Origin: Verrucomicrobiales bacterium
GTDB taxonomy: Bacteria > Verrucomicrobiota > Verrucomicrobiia > Limisphaerales > J093
Direction: 5' to 3'
NCBI GenBank assembly: GCA_024233215.1
Contig: JACKPW010000028.1
Location: 1-64,000 of the forward strand
Length of the DNA stretch: 64,000 bases
The position numbers were made by a program, and so were the translations under genes. The notes below the pieces were generated by a model that saw nothing but the letters and a program-made list of their open reading frames with translations, was not told the origin of the DNA and did not search any database. Shown one piece after another: positions 17,678 to 26,436 of the stretch (the stretch's first letter is position 1; each line of letters opens with the position of its first letter).

Positions 17678-19156
17678 ATGAGCCGCATGTCGCAGGGCAT
17701 GCATCTGTCCCAACGCATGGCGCTCCAGCAAGTGCTGGCGCCGCAGCTCCAGCAGTCGCTGGCTTTGCTGCAGGCGCCGGTCATGGAGCTGCGTGCCCTT
17801 GTGGAACAGGAGATGGCCCAGAATCCGGTGCTGGAAGAGACGGCGCCCTCCGATTCGGAGACCTCGGAGACCGGCGAGGAGCGGGCGTCGGACGATGCGG
17901 ATCGGGACGAAGCGACCGGGGACAGTGAAGGGTCCTCCGAGCCGGTGGACGATTTTCAAGCCGAGTTCGAGCGGTTGGCGCAGTTGGATGAGGAATGGCG
18001 GGAGTATTTCTCGCAGACCAACCTCCCCATGCGCAGCCGCGAGGACGAGGACGAGCGCCGGCAGTTCATGCTCGATTCGCTCGTGGCGCAGACCTCCCTG
18101 CAGGAACACCTGCTCGACCAGGTCCGCATGAGCGATCTCCCGCCGGAGGAACGCCGGGTGGCGGAGTTGATTGTGGGAAACATCGACGACCACGGCTACC
18201 TGCAGGCCAGCGTGGACGAACTGGTGCTTTCCACCGGATTCGACCCGGAACAGATCGAGACAGTGCTGAAGGCGGTGCAGAGTTTCCACCCGGTGGGCGT
18301 GGCGGCCCGGGATTTGCGGGAGTGCTTGATGCTGCAGCTCGAGCGCGCCAACCGCACGGACACACTCGAGTACCGGATCATCCGGGACCACATGGACCTG
18401 CTGGCCCGGCGTCGGTTGCCGGACCTGGCCCGGGCGGTGGTGCGCCCCGTGGCGGACATCCAGGCGGCGGTGGAACGAATCGGCCACCTGGAACCCCGAC
18501 CCGGCCGCGATTTCGTCACCGGGGGGCAAACCTACGTTTCCCCGGAACTCATGATCGAGAAGGGCGATGACGGTTACCAGGTCGTCATGAACGACGACTC
18601 CATCCCCCGACTGCGCATCAGCAACACCTACAAGGATCTCATGGCGCAGGCCGACAGCTCCGAGGAGGTGCGCGAGTACATCCGCGAGAAGATCCGGGCG
18701 GGCCGGTTTCTCATCAAGAGCATCACCCAGCGACAGGACACCATCCGCAAGATCGCGATGGAAATCGTGCGGCGGCAGGGCGAGTTCCTGGACCACGGGG
18801 TGGGTCACCTGCGCCCGATGACCATGGCCCAGATCGCCCAGGCCGTGGGGGTCCATGAGACGACCGTCAGCCGCGCCGTGGCGGGCAAATACGCGCAGAC
18901 CCCCCAGGGCGTCTTCGAACTCAAGTCCTTCTTCACCTCGGGTCTTGAAACCGAGGGCGGAGAACACCTCTCGAACCGGAGTGTCAAGGACATGATCTCC
19001 GCCATGGTGGCCCAGGAAGATCCCCGCAAACCGCTCTCGGACGATGCCATCGAGGAGGGCTTGAAAGAGAAGGGCATCAAGATCGCGCGTCGCACCGTGG
19101 CCAAGTACCGCACGGAAATGAACATCCTCCCCTCCCACCTGCGCCGCACCTACTGA
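17678..19156 (+). CDS. rpoN: RNA polymerase sigma-54 factor
   Basis: A 492-residue sigma-54. Region I is Gln/Leu-rich ('MALQQVLAPQLQQSLALLQA', residues 14-33), region II is acidic (about 55-110), the core-binding and helix-turn-helix parts follow ('MAQIAQAVGVHETTVSRAVA'), and the RpoN box 'ARRTVAKYR' stands at about 470-478, recognising the -24 promoter element. Sigma-54 needs an AAA+ activator such as the NifA encoded at 45519-47123 in this window, so this gene product is the expected partner for nif transcription. ATG at 17678 gives the usual family N-terminus. The following kinase-like gene starts 10 bp downstream. Confidence 0.97.
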   Translation: MSRMSQGMHLSQRMALQQVLAPQLQQSLALLQAPVMELRALVEQEMAQNPVLEETAPSDSETSETGEERASDDADRDEATGDSEGSSEPVDDFQAEFERLAQLDEEWREYFSQTNLPMRSREDEDERRQFMLDSLVAQTSLQEHLLDQVRMSDLPPEERRVAELIVGNIDDHGYLQASVDELVLSTGFDPEQIETVLKAVQSFHPVGVAARDLRECLMLQLERANRTDTLEYRIIRDHMDLLARRRLPDLARAVVRPVADIQAAVERIGHLEPRPGRDFVTGGQTYVSPELMIEKGDDGYQVVMNDDSIPRLRISNTYKDLMAQADSSEEVREYIREKIRAGRFLIKSITQRQDTIRKIAMEIVRRQGEFLDHGVGHLRPMTMAQIAQAVGVHETTVSRAVAGKYAQTPQGVFELKSFFTSGLETEGGEHLSNRSVKDMISAMVAQEDPRKPLSDDAIEEGLKEKGIKIARRTVAKYRTEMNILPSHLRRTY

Positions 19157-19166
19157 TCCCCCTGAC

Positions 19167-22100
19167 ATGGCTGCGCGACGGAAATGCCCTGCCTGCGGAG
19201 GCTTCCTCCCCCGCGGACATTCCCGCACCGAATGCCCGAAATGCGGCGCCCTGCTCCGGCCCGGCAATCCGGCAGTCCCCACCTCCCCCCACCCGCAACC
19301 TGCTCCACCCCCGTCCACCCCCGAGCTATTGACCCCACCCGCCGGAACCCGGTTGGGACACCACGAATTGGGCGCGTTGATTGCCCGAAGCCCGCGGGCC
19401 TTGATCCTGGCCGCCAGGGACTACCGCGACGGCACCCCCGCCGTGGCCAAGCTCTTCCTGCAACCCGACAACGCGGATCCGACCGGGCTGAACATCCTGC
19501 GCGAACGCCTCGAGTCGCTCAGGCAGCTGCACCACCCGGCGGTGCCCGGGATCCGGGAGACCGGCGAGCACGATGGCCGGCTGTTCCTCATCCGGGAATG
19601 GGTCGACGGCATCCCTGTGCGACTGGATGGCAGCCAGCCTCCCCTCCCCCCGAGTCTGGCGGCACGAACGGTGGAACGGCTCGCCCGCGCCCTCCACACC
19701 GCACACCAACTGGGCCTGGTCCACCCCGACCTGACGCGGCACCCGATCCTGCTCGACGGCACGGATGAGATCCATGTCCTCGGATTCGACCGTGCGGATT
19801 CGCCGGGGGACATCGACCGGTCGGCGATCGAGCTGGGAGTTCTGCCCCCCGAGTGTGCCCGTGATGCGGACACAGCGGCTTCGGTGCGGTCGAACGTCCA
19901 TTCGCTGGGGATGTTGCTCCACGTCCTGCTTACCGGAAGCCCGCCCTTTCGGGCGGCGACACGCGCCGAAACCCTGAGGCTGGTTCTTGAGCACGAGGTC
20001 CCCTCACCGGAATCAAAGAACCCGCTGGTGCCGCGGGAACTTGCGGCGCTCGCCCAACGATGCCTCGCCCGGGAACCCGGCCGACGCCCCGGCACTGCCG
20101 CCGAGGTCGCGGCGGAACTGGCACGGTTCCTCCGCAGTGAGTCCTCACCGGCCTCCCGGCGTCCGTGGCTCCAACGGGTTGCCCGTTTCGTAAGTCGACA
20201 CCCGGGCACCACCCTCGCCGGCATCCTTGTTGCGGGCGGGCTGGCGGCCGCAACGTTGGTGGGATTGAACGAGGTGCAAGCCTGGCGCAGCCGGCACGCA
20301 GCCTTGTTGCTGGAACAGGCCGCCGCGAATCGCCTCGTCGGCCGCCGCGCCGCCGCATTGGAACAGATCGCCCGGGCCGCCCACCTCCGTCCCGATGCCG
20401 CCAGCCGCCAGGCCGCCATCGAGACCCTGGTGGTTCCCGAACTCCGACCGCTCGCCCGAATCCCCATGAACGAGGCCTGCCAGGTGCGATTCAGCGCCGA
20501 CGGCTCGCTGGTCGCCATCGCCGGTAACCCCCTCGCCTCACCCGTCCCGGCAGGCCGTCCGGCTCAGACCGCGTCTGAACAGGACTCCGAATCGAGCAGC
20601 GCATCGTTCGGAGTTTCGCCTCCGGACGGTTCGGGTGCCCTGCCGCCTGCAGGCGGAACCCCCCAAGGCGGATTCCCGGCAGACCCCCGGCCGTTGGTGC
20701 TTGTGCACGACCTGTCCGGCGACCGGTCCTTGGGCGAGCTGCCGTGGGCGGTGGATCAAGGGCCGGCGGTGTTTCATCCCGGGGAACCCTGGCTGGTCGT
20801 GCCCCAGCCGGACGGGACGGCACTTTGGACCCCCCGGGCCGCACAACCTCCCGTTCGGCTCGGCGCCCGCGGCGTTCCACTCTTCAGCCCGGACGGACGG
20901 AGACTCGCCATCGGTTCCTCCAACATCGTGGTGTATGCACTCTCAACCCTGCTCGAGGAGGGCCGGTTGGAACACGCCACGCTCATTGCCTGGGCCGACA
21001 ATGACGTCCTGCTCGTGCGCGAAGGCGAGGAAGTGATGAACTGGAACCTCGCGACGGGCCGGTGTGGTCCGATGGCGGGCCCCGGTCAACGGTTGCTGGC
21101 AATCTCCCCGGAAACCGGGCTCGCGGCGTGGCTGATCCCCGACTCCCCCGTTGGCGCGGCCTCGGTCAGCCTGCGGTCGCTGAAAGATCAGGCGGAGTTT
21201 TGGCGTCCCGAAGGCCTTGCTCCCGGGGCGATCGGTCCGCCGTTTCTGTTTCGCCGCGCAGGCACGCGGGCATTCGTGGGCGACCGGCTCGACCCCTCCC
21301 TGCTGCGGGTGCTGGATGTGGCGAACCGCCGGCACCTGGGCTCGCTGAGCCTGCCGGGAGCGAGGTTTGGAACCGTTCCTCCCCTGCCGGAGAACCGCAT
21401 CCCCGCCATCACACCTTCGCTTCGCCAACGGATGCCCACGCTGGATCCCGCAAGTCCGGACCGCGACCTGGCTTCCTCGATTACCCGAAGCGGTCGCTAC
21501 CTTGCCGTGGCCATCCGCAACCCCGACCCCGTCGTCGAGGTACAGGACCTGCAGGAGGGAAGGCTGCTGGCCAGCCTGGCGGCGAGGGAAGGCCCCGTGT
21601 GGTCCCCGGACGGTCATCGGCTCGCCGTAACCCGCCGCGACACCCGGTCCGGTGAAGCCGCCCCGACAAGGGAAACCGTGGAGGTCATGAGCCTCCGGGT
21701 CCCGGCACCCAACCTGCGCCTCGAGACCCCGGTGCCCCAGATTCGATTCGCACCGGACGGGAACCGGATTGACGCCGGCAACCGCAGCATCCAGGTGCGC
21801 TATCCGGACGGGCCGCCGGAACTCCTCGACCCGGACGCCCTGCGGCCGGGCCTGGTTTGTGGACCCGATTCGGCGGGCGGTACCTGGGGCGTTGACCAGA
21901 CCCTTGTGGCCGGCACCCTGCCGCTGGAACTGCACTCCGCCTCCGGCGAAACCCGCAGTCTCCCCAAAAACGGCGACCTGACCCGCCTGGTCTTCGCCCC
22001 CGATGGCGAGCGCCTGCTCCTGGCCCATGGAATCCTGCGGCCGGAATCCCGGGATGGAAGTGGTGCGACCAACCACTTCGAGCTGTGGAATCCCCGGCGC

Positions 22101-22718
22101 GGGAAACTCGAGGCGGTCTGGCCCGCAACACCGGGAGTCGCCAGTGGCGGACCGGCGGTCTATTCCCCGGACGGGCGCCACGTGGCCAGCGCGTTTTTTC
22201 AGACCGCGGGACTTGAGCTGATTGATCCCGCCACCGGCAGCCGCGAACGCCTCGTGCTGGATGGTAAAGAGCAGGACTCCTCCACCGGTCGTTTGGGCCG
22301 GATGCTGCAAACCACCCGCCCCCCAATGCCCCGCCATGTCGTCCGGGTGCTTCAATTTGCCGAGGACTCACGCCGCCTCTTCGCGGGCACCGCGGCCGGG
22401 TGGCTCTGCGGCGTGGATTGCATCACCGGCGAATTGCTCCTGGCCCGACCGGTCGCCGACGGCGAGATCACCGCGCTGGCCGTGCAACCGAAGGGCGTGC
22501 TCATCGCCATTTCCGCCAAGGACGGCCTGATGCGCCTTTGTCGTTCGCGGGACGGCGAGGAGGTTGCCCGCTGGCGGGGACCGCGGACGTCCTTCGGCAC
22601 CCTGGAGTTCGGCCCGCAGGGCCGGCTCCTGGCCGCCGGTTCGGAGGACGGACTCCTGCAGGTGTGGGACCTCTCCACCATGCGCGAAGGCCTGACCCGG
22701 CTCGGACTGAATTGGTAA
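19167..22718 (+). CDS. Zinc-ribbon / protein-kinase-like / beta-propeller membrane protein
   Basis: An 1183-residue protein. Residues 7-26 form a zinc ribbon (CPAC...CPKC). A Ser/Thr kinase fold covers about 60-322: the lysine is present ('AVAKLF', K95), the catalytic loop is 'HPDLTRHPILL' (HRD Arg lost, Asp kept, metal-binding Asn lost), and the DFG is replaced by 'GFD'; 'PPE' and 'VHSLGMLLHVLLTGSPPF' are recognisable later. Loss of DFG and Asn suggests a pseudokinase. One membrane helix lies near 347-368, followed by ~800 residues of WD40-like repeats ('FSPDGRRLAIGS', 'YSPDGRHVAS', 'LLQVWDLSTMREG'). It probably senses or scaffolds; no ligand can be named. Starts 10 bp after rpoN. Confidence 0.8.
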   Translation: MAARRKCPACGGFLPRGHSRTECPKCGALLRPGNPAVPTSPHPQPAPPPSTPELLTPPAGTRLGHHELGALIARSPRALILAARDYRDGTPAVAKLFLQPDNADPTGLNILRERLESLRQLHHPAVPGIRETGEHDGRLFLIREWVDGIPVRLDGSQPPLPPSLAARTVERLARALHTAHQLGLVHPDLTRHPILLDGTDEIHVLGFDRADSPGDIDRSAIELGVLPPECARDADTAASVRSNVHSLGMLLHVLLTGSPPFRAATRAETLRLVLEHEVPSPESKNPLVPRELAALAQRCLAREPGRRPGTAAEVAAELARFLRSESSPASRRPWLQRVARFVSRHPGTTLAGILVAGGLAAATLVGLNEVQAWRSRHAALLLEQAAANRLVGRRAAALEQIARAAHLRPDAASRQAAIETLVVPELRPLARIPMNEACQVRFSADGSLVAIAGNPLASPVPAGRPAQTASEQDSESSSASFGVSPPDGSGALPPAGGTPQGGFPADPRPLVLVHDLSGDRSLGELPWAVDQGPAVFHPGEPWLVVPQPDGTALWTPRAAQPPVRLGARGVPLFSPDGRRLAIGSSNIVVYALSTLLEEGRLEHATLIAWADNDVLLVREGEEVMNWNLATGRCGPMAGPGQRLLAISPETGLAAWLIPDSPVGAASVSLRSLKDQAEFWRPEGLAPGAIGPPFLFRRAGTRAFVGDRLDPSLLRVLDVANRRHLGSLSLPGARFGTVPPLPENRIPAITPSLRQRMPTLDPASPDRDLASSITRSGRYLAVAIRNPDPVVEVQDLQEGRLLASLAAREGPVWSPDGHRLAVTRRDTRSGEAAPTRETVEVMSLRVPAPNLRLETPVPQIRFAPDGNRIDAGNRSIQVRYPDGPPELLDPDALRPGLVCGPDSAGGTWGVDQTLVAGTLPLELHSASGETRSLPKNGDLTRLVFAPDGERLLLAHGILRPESRDGSGATNHFELWNPRRGKLEAVWPATPGVASGGPAVYSPDGRHVASAFFQTAGLELIDPATGSRERLVLDGKEQDSSTGRLGRMLQTTRPPMPRHVVRVLQFAEDSRRLFAGTAAGWLCGVDCITGELLLARPVADGEITALAVQPKGVLIAISAKDGLMRLCRSRDGEEVARWRGPRTSFGTLEFGPQGRLLAAGSEDGLLQVWDLSTMREGLTRLGLNW

Positions 22719-22958
22719 ACGGATCCCGTGCGCCTCCCAAGTGGGACCTGCCGGACAACAAACGATGCCGCCGCATCATTCTTTGTCCCGCACTTCCACC
22801 TCCGATCTCCCTCATCTCACCCCGGAGTCCGGCCAAACGACGATGCCCCGCGATCCCCCCAAGACCCACTCCTGCTTGCGAAGATCATGGCAGAATCCGT
22901 GCGGGAATCCGGCACGGGCGTCGTGTATCCTGGTGTGAGACACAAACGAACATCTGCC

Positions 22959-23870
22959 ATGAAGACGATCCTCCCCTTCACGCTCGCGCTGGGCTTGGCC
23001 CAGGGAGCATTTGCCCAACAGGCTGAACTGACTCCCGTTCCACCGTCTCCTCAAGCGGCGGCTGCCGCGGAGACAGCTCGCGGCACCGCCCAAATGAGCA
23101 GGGCATTGATGGAACGCTACGGTATTCCGGAACGGGACTCGCCAGCCGCGAAGGAGGCCCGCCGCTTTGACCTCGACTTCCCCGGCGGCCCGCCGGAGTT
23201 CCTGATCAGAGTCATTCACGAAATGGCCGGCTTGTCGGTCAATGCGATCATCCCCGAGGACGTTGCGGATACCCAAATCCCCGCGATGAGCGTCAAGAAC
23301 GTCACACTGAAGCAGCTCTTCGAAGCGATTGAAGTCGCCAGTCGGAAGACCCTCTACCGCTCGCAGAGCATCCGGGGAATGGGCGGCTATCAGTCATTCG
23401 AGACCAGCTACGGTTTTCGGACGACGGCGGATGGAGTGACCGACGGTTCCCCGAGCGCCCGGGGCGTCAGTCGAATGGGAGGTTCGGAACCGGACCCGGA
23501 CGAGAACGCGATCTGGCATTTCTACCGCAACGACCCTCCGGAACTGCCGCAACCGAAACCAGTTCGGAGGGTCCGGTTCTACCAGTTGGCCAGCTACCTG
23601 GACACGTTCAACGTCGAGGACATCACCACCGCCATCCGCACCGGCTGGGACCTGCTCGAGGCGGAGGACCAGCCCAGGCTGAAGTTCCACGAGGAAACCA
23701 AGCTCCTGATCGCGGTCGGCGATCCGGAACTGCTCGAAACCGTGGACGAAGTGCTGGCCCAACTCCGCGATGGACTGCCTTCAGGGGCCACGACGGTTCA
23801 GAGTCGCGCGGTGCGCATGCAACCTGTTCCGCCCACGCCGCGCCTGCCGGTGCCGCAACCGCCGCAATAG
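22959..23870 (+). CDS. Secretin/TonB short N-terminal (STN)-like exported protein
   Basis: A 303-residue exported protein with signal peptide ending at 'GAFAQQ' (about residue 19). Residues about 65-130 ('LIRVIHEMAGLSVNAIIPED', 'SVKNVTLKQLFEAIEVAS') match the STN domain at the N-terminus of secretins and TonB receptors, and a second N1-like unit follows ('NVEDITTAIRTGWDLLE', 'LKFHEETKLLIAVGDPELLE'). There is no secretin barrel or receptor domain, so it is a stand-alone periplasmic adaptor. The ECF sigma-factor gene follows after 40 bp, so a role in envelope signalling is plausible. The ATG at 22959 is chosen for the signal peptide; the frame is open back to 22728. Confidence 0.75.
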   Translation: MKTILPFTLALGLAQGAFAQQAELTPVPPSPQAAAAAETARGTAQMSRALMERYGIPERDSPAAKEARRFDLDFPGGPPEFLIRVIHEMAGLSVNAIIPEDVADTQIPAMSVKNVTLKQLFEAIEVASRKTLYRSQSIRGMGGYQSFETSYGFRTTADGVTDGSPSARGVSRMGGSEPDPDENAIWHFYRNDPPELPQPKPVRRVRFYQLASYLDTFNVEDITTAIRTGWDLLEAEDQPRLKFHEETKLLIAVGDPELLETVDEVLAQLRDGLPSGATTVQSRAVRMQPVPPTPRLPVPQPPQ

Positions 23871-23910
23871 GCTTCAGGCCGCAAACACAACCCGCCGTTC
23901 CATTGTCCCG

Positions 23911-24519
23911 GTGGGCCAGTTCTCCATCCCGGTCACGACCGAAGCGCTTCCCGTCGCCGATGGCGACGGGTCGGACGTCCGTGCGTTGACGGAGCGGATG
24001 GTCCGGGGCGACGAGGACGCCTGGCGGGAGTTTCACAACCGCTACTTCGACCGGCTCTGGCGCTACCAGATCGTGGTGACCCGCGGTCAGGAGGAGGCGG
24101 CGCGGGAGGCGGTTCAAATCACCTTCGTCCGCGCTGCCCGGCACATCCGTCGGTTCGAAACCGAAGCGGCCCTGTGGAGTTGGTTGACCGTCCTGGCCCG
24201 AAGCGCCGTCATCGACGAGCAACGCAAGCGCTCGCGCTATCGCGCCTTCCTCGACCGCTTCCTGGGTTCGAGTCAGGGGCAGACCGGGCCGCCGCCCCGA
24301 GATGCCGACGGATTGCTGCTTGAACTGCTCAATTCCGGCCTCGACGAACTCCCGCCAGCGGAACGGGAACTGCTTGAACAGAAGTACCTGGCCGGCGCCT
24401 CGGTGCGGGAGATGGCCGCCGAGCGCGGCGACACCGAGAAAGCCGTTGAATCGCGCCTCGGCCGCGGCCGCCGAAAACTGAAGACCTGGATCCTCGAACG
24501 ACTGCATCATGAAGACTGA
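23911..24519 (+). CDS. ECF-type RNA polymerase sigma factor
   Basis: A 202-residue sigma-70-family factor of the extracytoplasmic-function class. Region 2 is 'WREFHNRYFDRLWRYQIVVT' through 'FVRAARHIRRFETEAALWSW', and region 4 is 'LDELPPAERELLEQKYLAG' plus 'SVREMAAERGDTEKAVESRL', the helix-turn-helix. It would redirect polymerase to its own regulon. GTG at 23911 is assumed since it begins a sensible N-terminus; an ATG at 23998 would remove part of region 2. Its 3' end overlaps the next gene by 11 bp, the usual sigma/anti-sigma arrangement. Confidence 0.85.
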   Translation: MGQFSIPVTTEALPVADGDGSDVRALTERMVRGDEDAWREFHNRYFDRLWRYQIVVTRGQEEAAREAVQITFVRAARHIRRFETEAALWSWLTVLARSAVIDEQRKRSRYRAFLDRFLGSSQGQTGPPPRDADGLLLELLNSGLDELPPAERELLEQKYLAGASVREMAAERGDTEKAVESRLGRGRRKLKTWILERLHHED

Positions 24520-24997
24520 ATCGGAAGGCCTCCTGCACGCGCTCTTCGACGAAGCCACCGAAGCGCGGACGACCACCCTCGAACTGGTGGTGAAAGGCGC
24601 ACGGCGCCGGCGGCAGGTCCGAACCATGCGCCGCTCTGGCGGTGCGGCGGCGGCGCTGCTGGCCGTCGGAATCGTGCTTTGGCCGCGACCGCCTGCGCCA
24701 TCGCTCGCGGAGGACCCCAATCCCTCCCCCACCCCGCCGGCCGATCGCTTGATCGTGCGCACTGTGCCGTTGGGCAGGGAGGTGCTCGTCAGTTCGCGGA
24801 TGGGACCTTCGGATATCGTCCGGTCCGTCGCGAACCGCATTACCGTGGTTCGGACTTCCAGCAGCGACGCCAGCGACCTCGCCATTACCGATGACGAACT
24901 CCTGGCCTTGGTGGCGGGAAGACCCGCGGCGCTCGTGAGCGGGGATGGCGGCAAGCGACTGGTGGTGGCAGGCGAGGACGGCTGGTCCACCCAGTAA
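24509..24997 (+). CDS. Putative membrane-anchored anti-sigma factor
   Basis: A 162-residue protein with a short cytoplasmic N-terminus ('ESEGLLHALFDEATEARTTT'), a basic segment, one membrane helix at about 44-58 ('GGAAAALLAVGIVLW') and a ~100-residue external domain. It overlaps the ECF sigma gene by 11 bp, so the anti-sigma role is inferred from position and topology. The zinc-binding HxxxCxxC motif of many anti-sigma factors is absent. Confidence 0.55.
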   Translation: MKTESEGLLHALFDEATEARTTTLELVVKGARRRRQVRTMRRSGGAAAALLAVGIVLWPRPPAPSLAEDPNPSPTPPADRLIVRTVPLGREVLVSSRMGPSDIVRSVANRITVVRTSSSDASDLAITDDELLALVAGRPAALVSGDGGKRLVVAGEDGWSTQ

Positions 24998-25016
24998 CGG
25001 GAATGCAACGCAGCGA

Positions 25017-25688
25017 CTATTCGGCCGCTCCCTCCGCTTGGCCGACCGGTTTCCACGGCTTGAGGTAGTCCGGCTTCACCGGGTCGTGGCCTTGGGATTC
25101 CCACCACTTCGCCCAAGCGGGCTTGTCCCCCTCCAGGTCCTCACCAGCCATGCGGGCCAACGCTGCGCGTGCCCACATGCGGGTGTTCTGGTTCCCATGG
25201 TCCACGAGGCTGATGAGCAGCGGCACCGCCTTGCCGGACTCCTGCCGGGCCAGGGCGGCGACCGCCATCCACTTCGGGCGGCAGTCGTAGTCCCGGTCAT
25301 CGCGATGATAGCCGGCCACCTTCATCAAACCGGGCAGCAGGCGCGCGTCCTTCAACGCGCTCGCCTCAGCCAGGCCGTTGCACAAGTGACGCCCGTATTC
25401 GCTCTCATCCAGCAGCTTCGCGAGGTAGACGACCTTGGCCTCACGGGCTTGGTCGGACAGTGCGGCGAAAGCGTCCGCATTGAGCCAGTAACCGCTGCGT
25501 CCGAAGGTGGTGGCGGTGAGCCGGACGAATTCCTGCACCTCCGGATGCGCCTTGGAGTAGTGCGCCTGGATCTCCTCCAGGGCCTTGTCGAGGTTCAGTG
25601 GTGCGGGGGGTTCCAAAGGCGAGGCGGCCTGGGTCAGGCTGACGAGGATTGCGCCCATCATCAGGGCGGGAACTAGGGTCGGGTTCAT
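25017..25688 (-). CDS. Exported HEAT-repeat-like protein
   Basis: A 223-residue protein with signal peptide (cleavage near 'SLTQAAS', residue 22) and an all-helical body with HEAT-like units such as 'WMAVAALARQESGKAVPLLI' and 'NTRMWARAALARMAGEDLEG'. Such repeats mediate protein binding. AGGAACC lies a few bases upstream of the ATG at 25688 and is a good ribosome binding site. It ends 19 bp from the convergent anti-sigma gene. No specific function can be given. Confidence 0.7.
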   Translation of the reverse strand: MNPTLVPALMMGAILVSLTQAASPLEPPAPLNLDKALEEIQAHYSKAHPEVQEFVRLTATTFGRSGYWLNADAFAALSDQAREAKVVYLAKLLDESEYGRHLCNGLAEASALKDARLLPGLMKVAGYHRDDRDYDCRPKWMAVAALARQESGKAVPLLISLVDHGNQNTRMWARAALARMAGEDLEGDKPAWAKWWESQGHDPVKPDYLKPWKPVGQAEGAAE

Positions 25689-26049
25689 CTCGAGGTTCCT
25701 TTCTGTGAAGTGTTGTGGTGTGCGAACGATGACGGCAATTCAACCGCGCCGGGAACCGTCTCCGGTGGAATGACCGGGATGAACTTTGTACTGCAAAGCG
25801 AGATTGTCAAGCCGTCCCGAAGCCAAACCTGAACATAAACTTGAACTTAAGCTCTCTCCCTCCCACGGCTCTTCAAAGTTGCCGCGCAACGTCTGGTCGG
25901 TTGAGGTTCGAGTCTGAGTTTAGGTTTAGGTTTCGGACGGGGATCGGACCGCGACCCGAAACGCCCTGCATCTCCCCGCTTCCCATCATCCGCCGCTTGA
26001 CAATACTACCGTGGTAGTATTAACTCGGTCGTCGAAACTGAAACGCCCC
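25689..26049. other. Intergenic region with imperfect inverted repeat
   Basis: This 361-bp stretch between the divergent HEAT-like and blaI genes carries the blaI promoter/operator at its right end and an imperfect inverted repeat whose arms are 25825-25851 and 25906-25933; both arms are built from AAACCT/AGGTTT units spaced about 6 bp. Nothing else was recognised. Confidence 0.6.
25997..26021 (+). promoter_or_regulatory. BlaI operator overlapping the blaI promoter
   Basis: AATACTACC-GT-GGTAGTATT (26002-26021) is a perfect 9-bp inverted repeat with a 2-bp centre. It resembles the TACTACA-type dyads bound by BlaI/MecI repressors in other bacteria. TTGACA (25997-26002) directly abuts it and could be the -35 box, with TATTAA (26018-26023) as a rough -10 at 15-bp spacing, so repressor binding would cover the promoter. 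It lies 28 bp upstream of the blaI ATG, pointing to autoregulation of blaI and the coupled M56 gene. Confidence 0.8.
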
Positions 26050-26436
26050 ATGGCAAACGTCCGACTTCATCGATTGGGTGATCTGCAACTGCGGATCATG
26101 CAGGTGCTCTGGGACCGCGGCGAAGCGAGCGTGGCTGACGTCCACGACGCCCTCGGCGCGCGTCCCAAGCTGGCCTACACCACCGTCGCCACCATGCTCC
26201 GCAAGATGGAGGCCCGCGGCCTCGCGGCCCACCGCACCGAGGGACGCACCTTCATCTACCGCGCCGCCGTGGCCGAGGAACGCGTGGGCCGCAACATGGC
26301 CGAGCATGTCCTGGATCGTCTGTTCCAGGGCAGTCTCGCCACGATGGTCAGTCACCTCCTGACCGCCCGCGAGGTCAGCGGCGACGAGCTCGCGGAACTG
26401 GAACGCCTCATCGCGGAAAGGAAACGCACGCCATGA
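26050..26436 (+). CDS. blaI: BlaI/MecI/CopY family transcriptional repressor
   Basis: A 128-residue winged-helix repressor: 'LGDLQLRIMQVLWDRGEASV' and 'AYTTVATMLRKMEARGLAAH' are the two helices and recognition helix of the family, followed by a dimerisation helix near the C-terminus. In staphylococci BlaI is inactivated when the M56 protease BlaR1 senses beta-lactam. Here the following gene encodes an M56 protease and overlaps the stop codon by 4 bp (ATGA at 26433-26436), so the same repressor-protease pairing is expected. ATG at 26050 is used because the operator lies just upstream; an upstream GTG (26011) would fall within the operator. Confidence 0.93.
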   Translation: MANVRLHRLGDLQLRIMQVLWDRGEASVADVHDALGARPKLAYTTVATMLRKMEARGLAAHRTEGRTFIYRAAVAEERVGRNMAEHVLDRLFQGSLATMVSHLLTAREVSGDELAELERLIAERKRTP

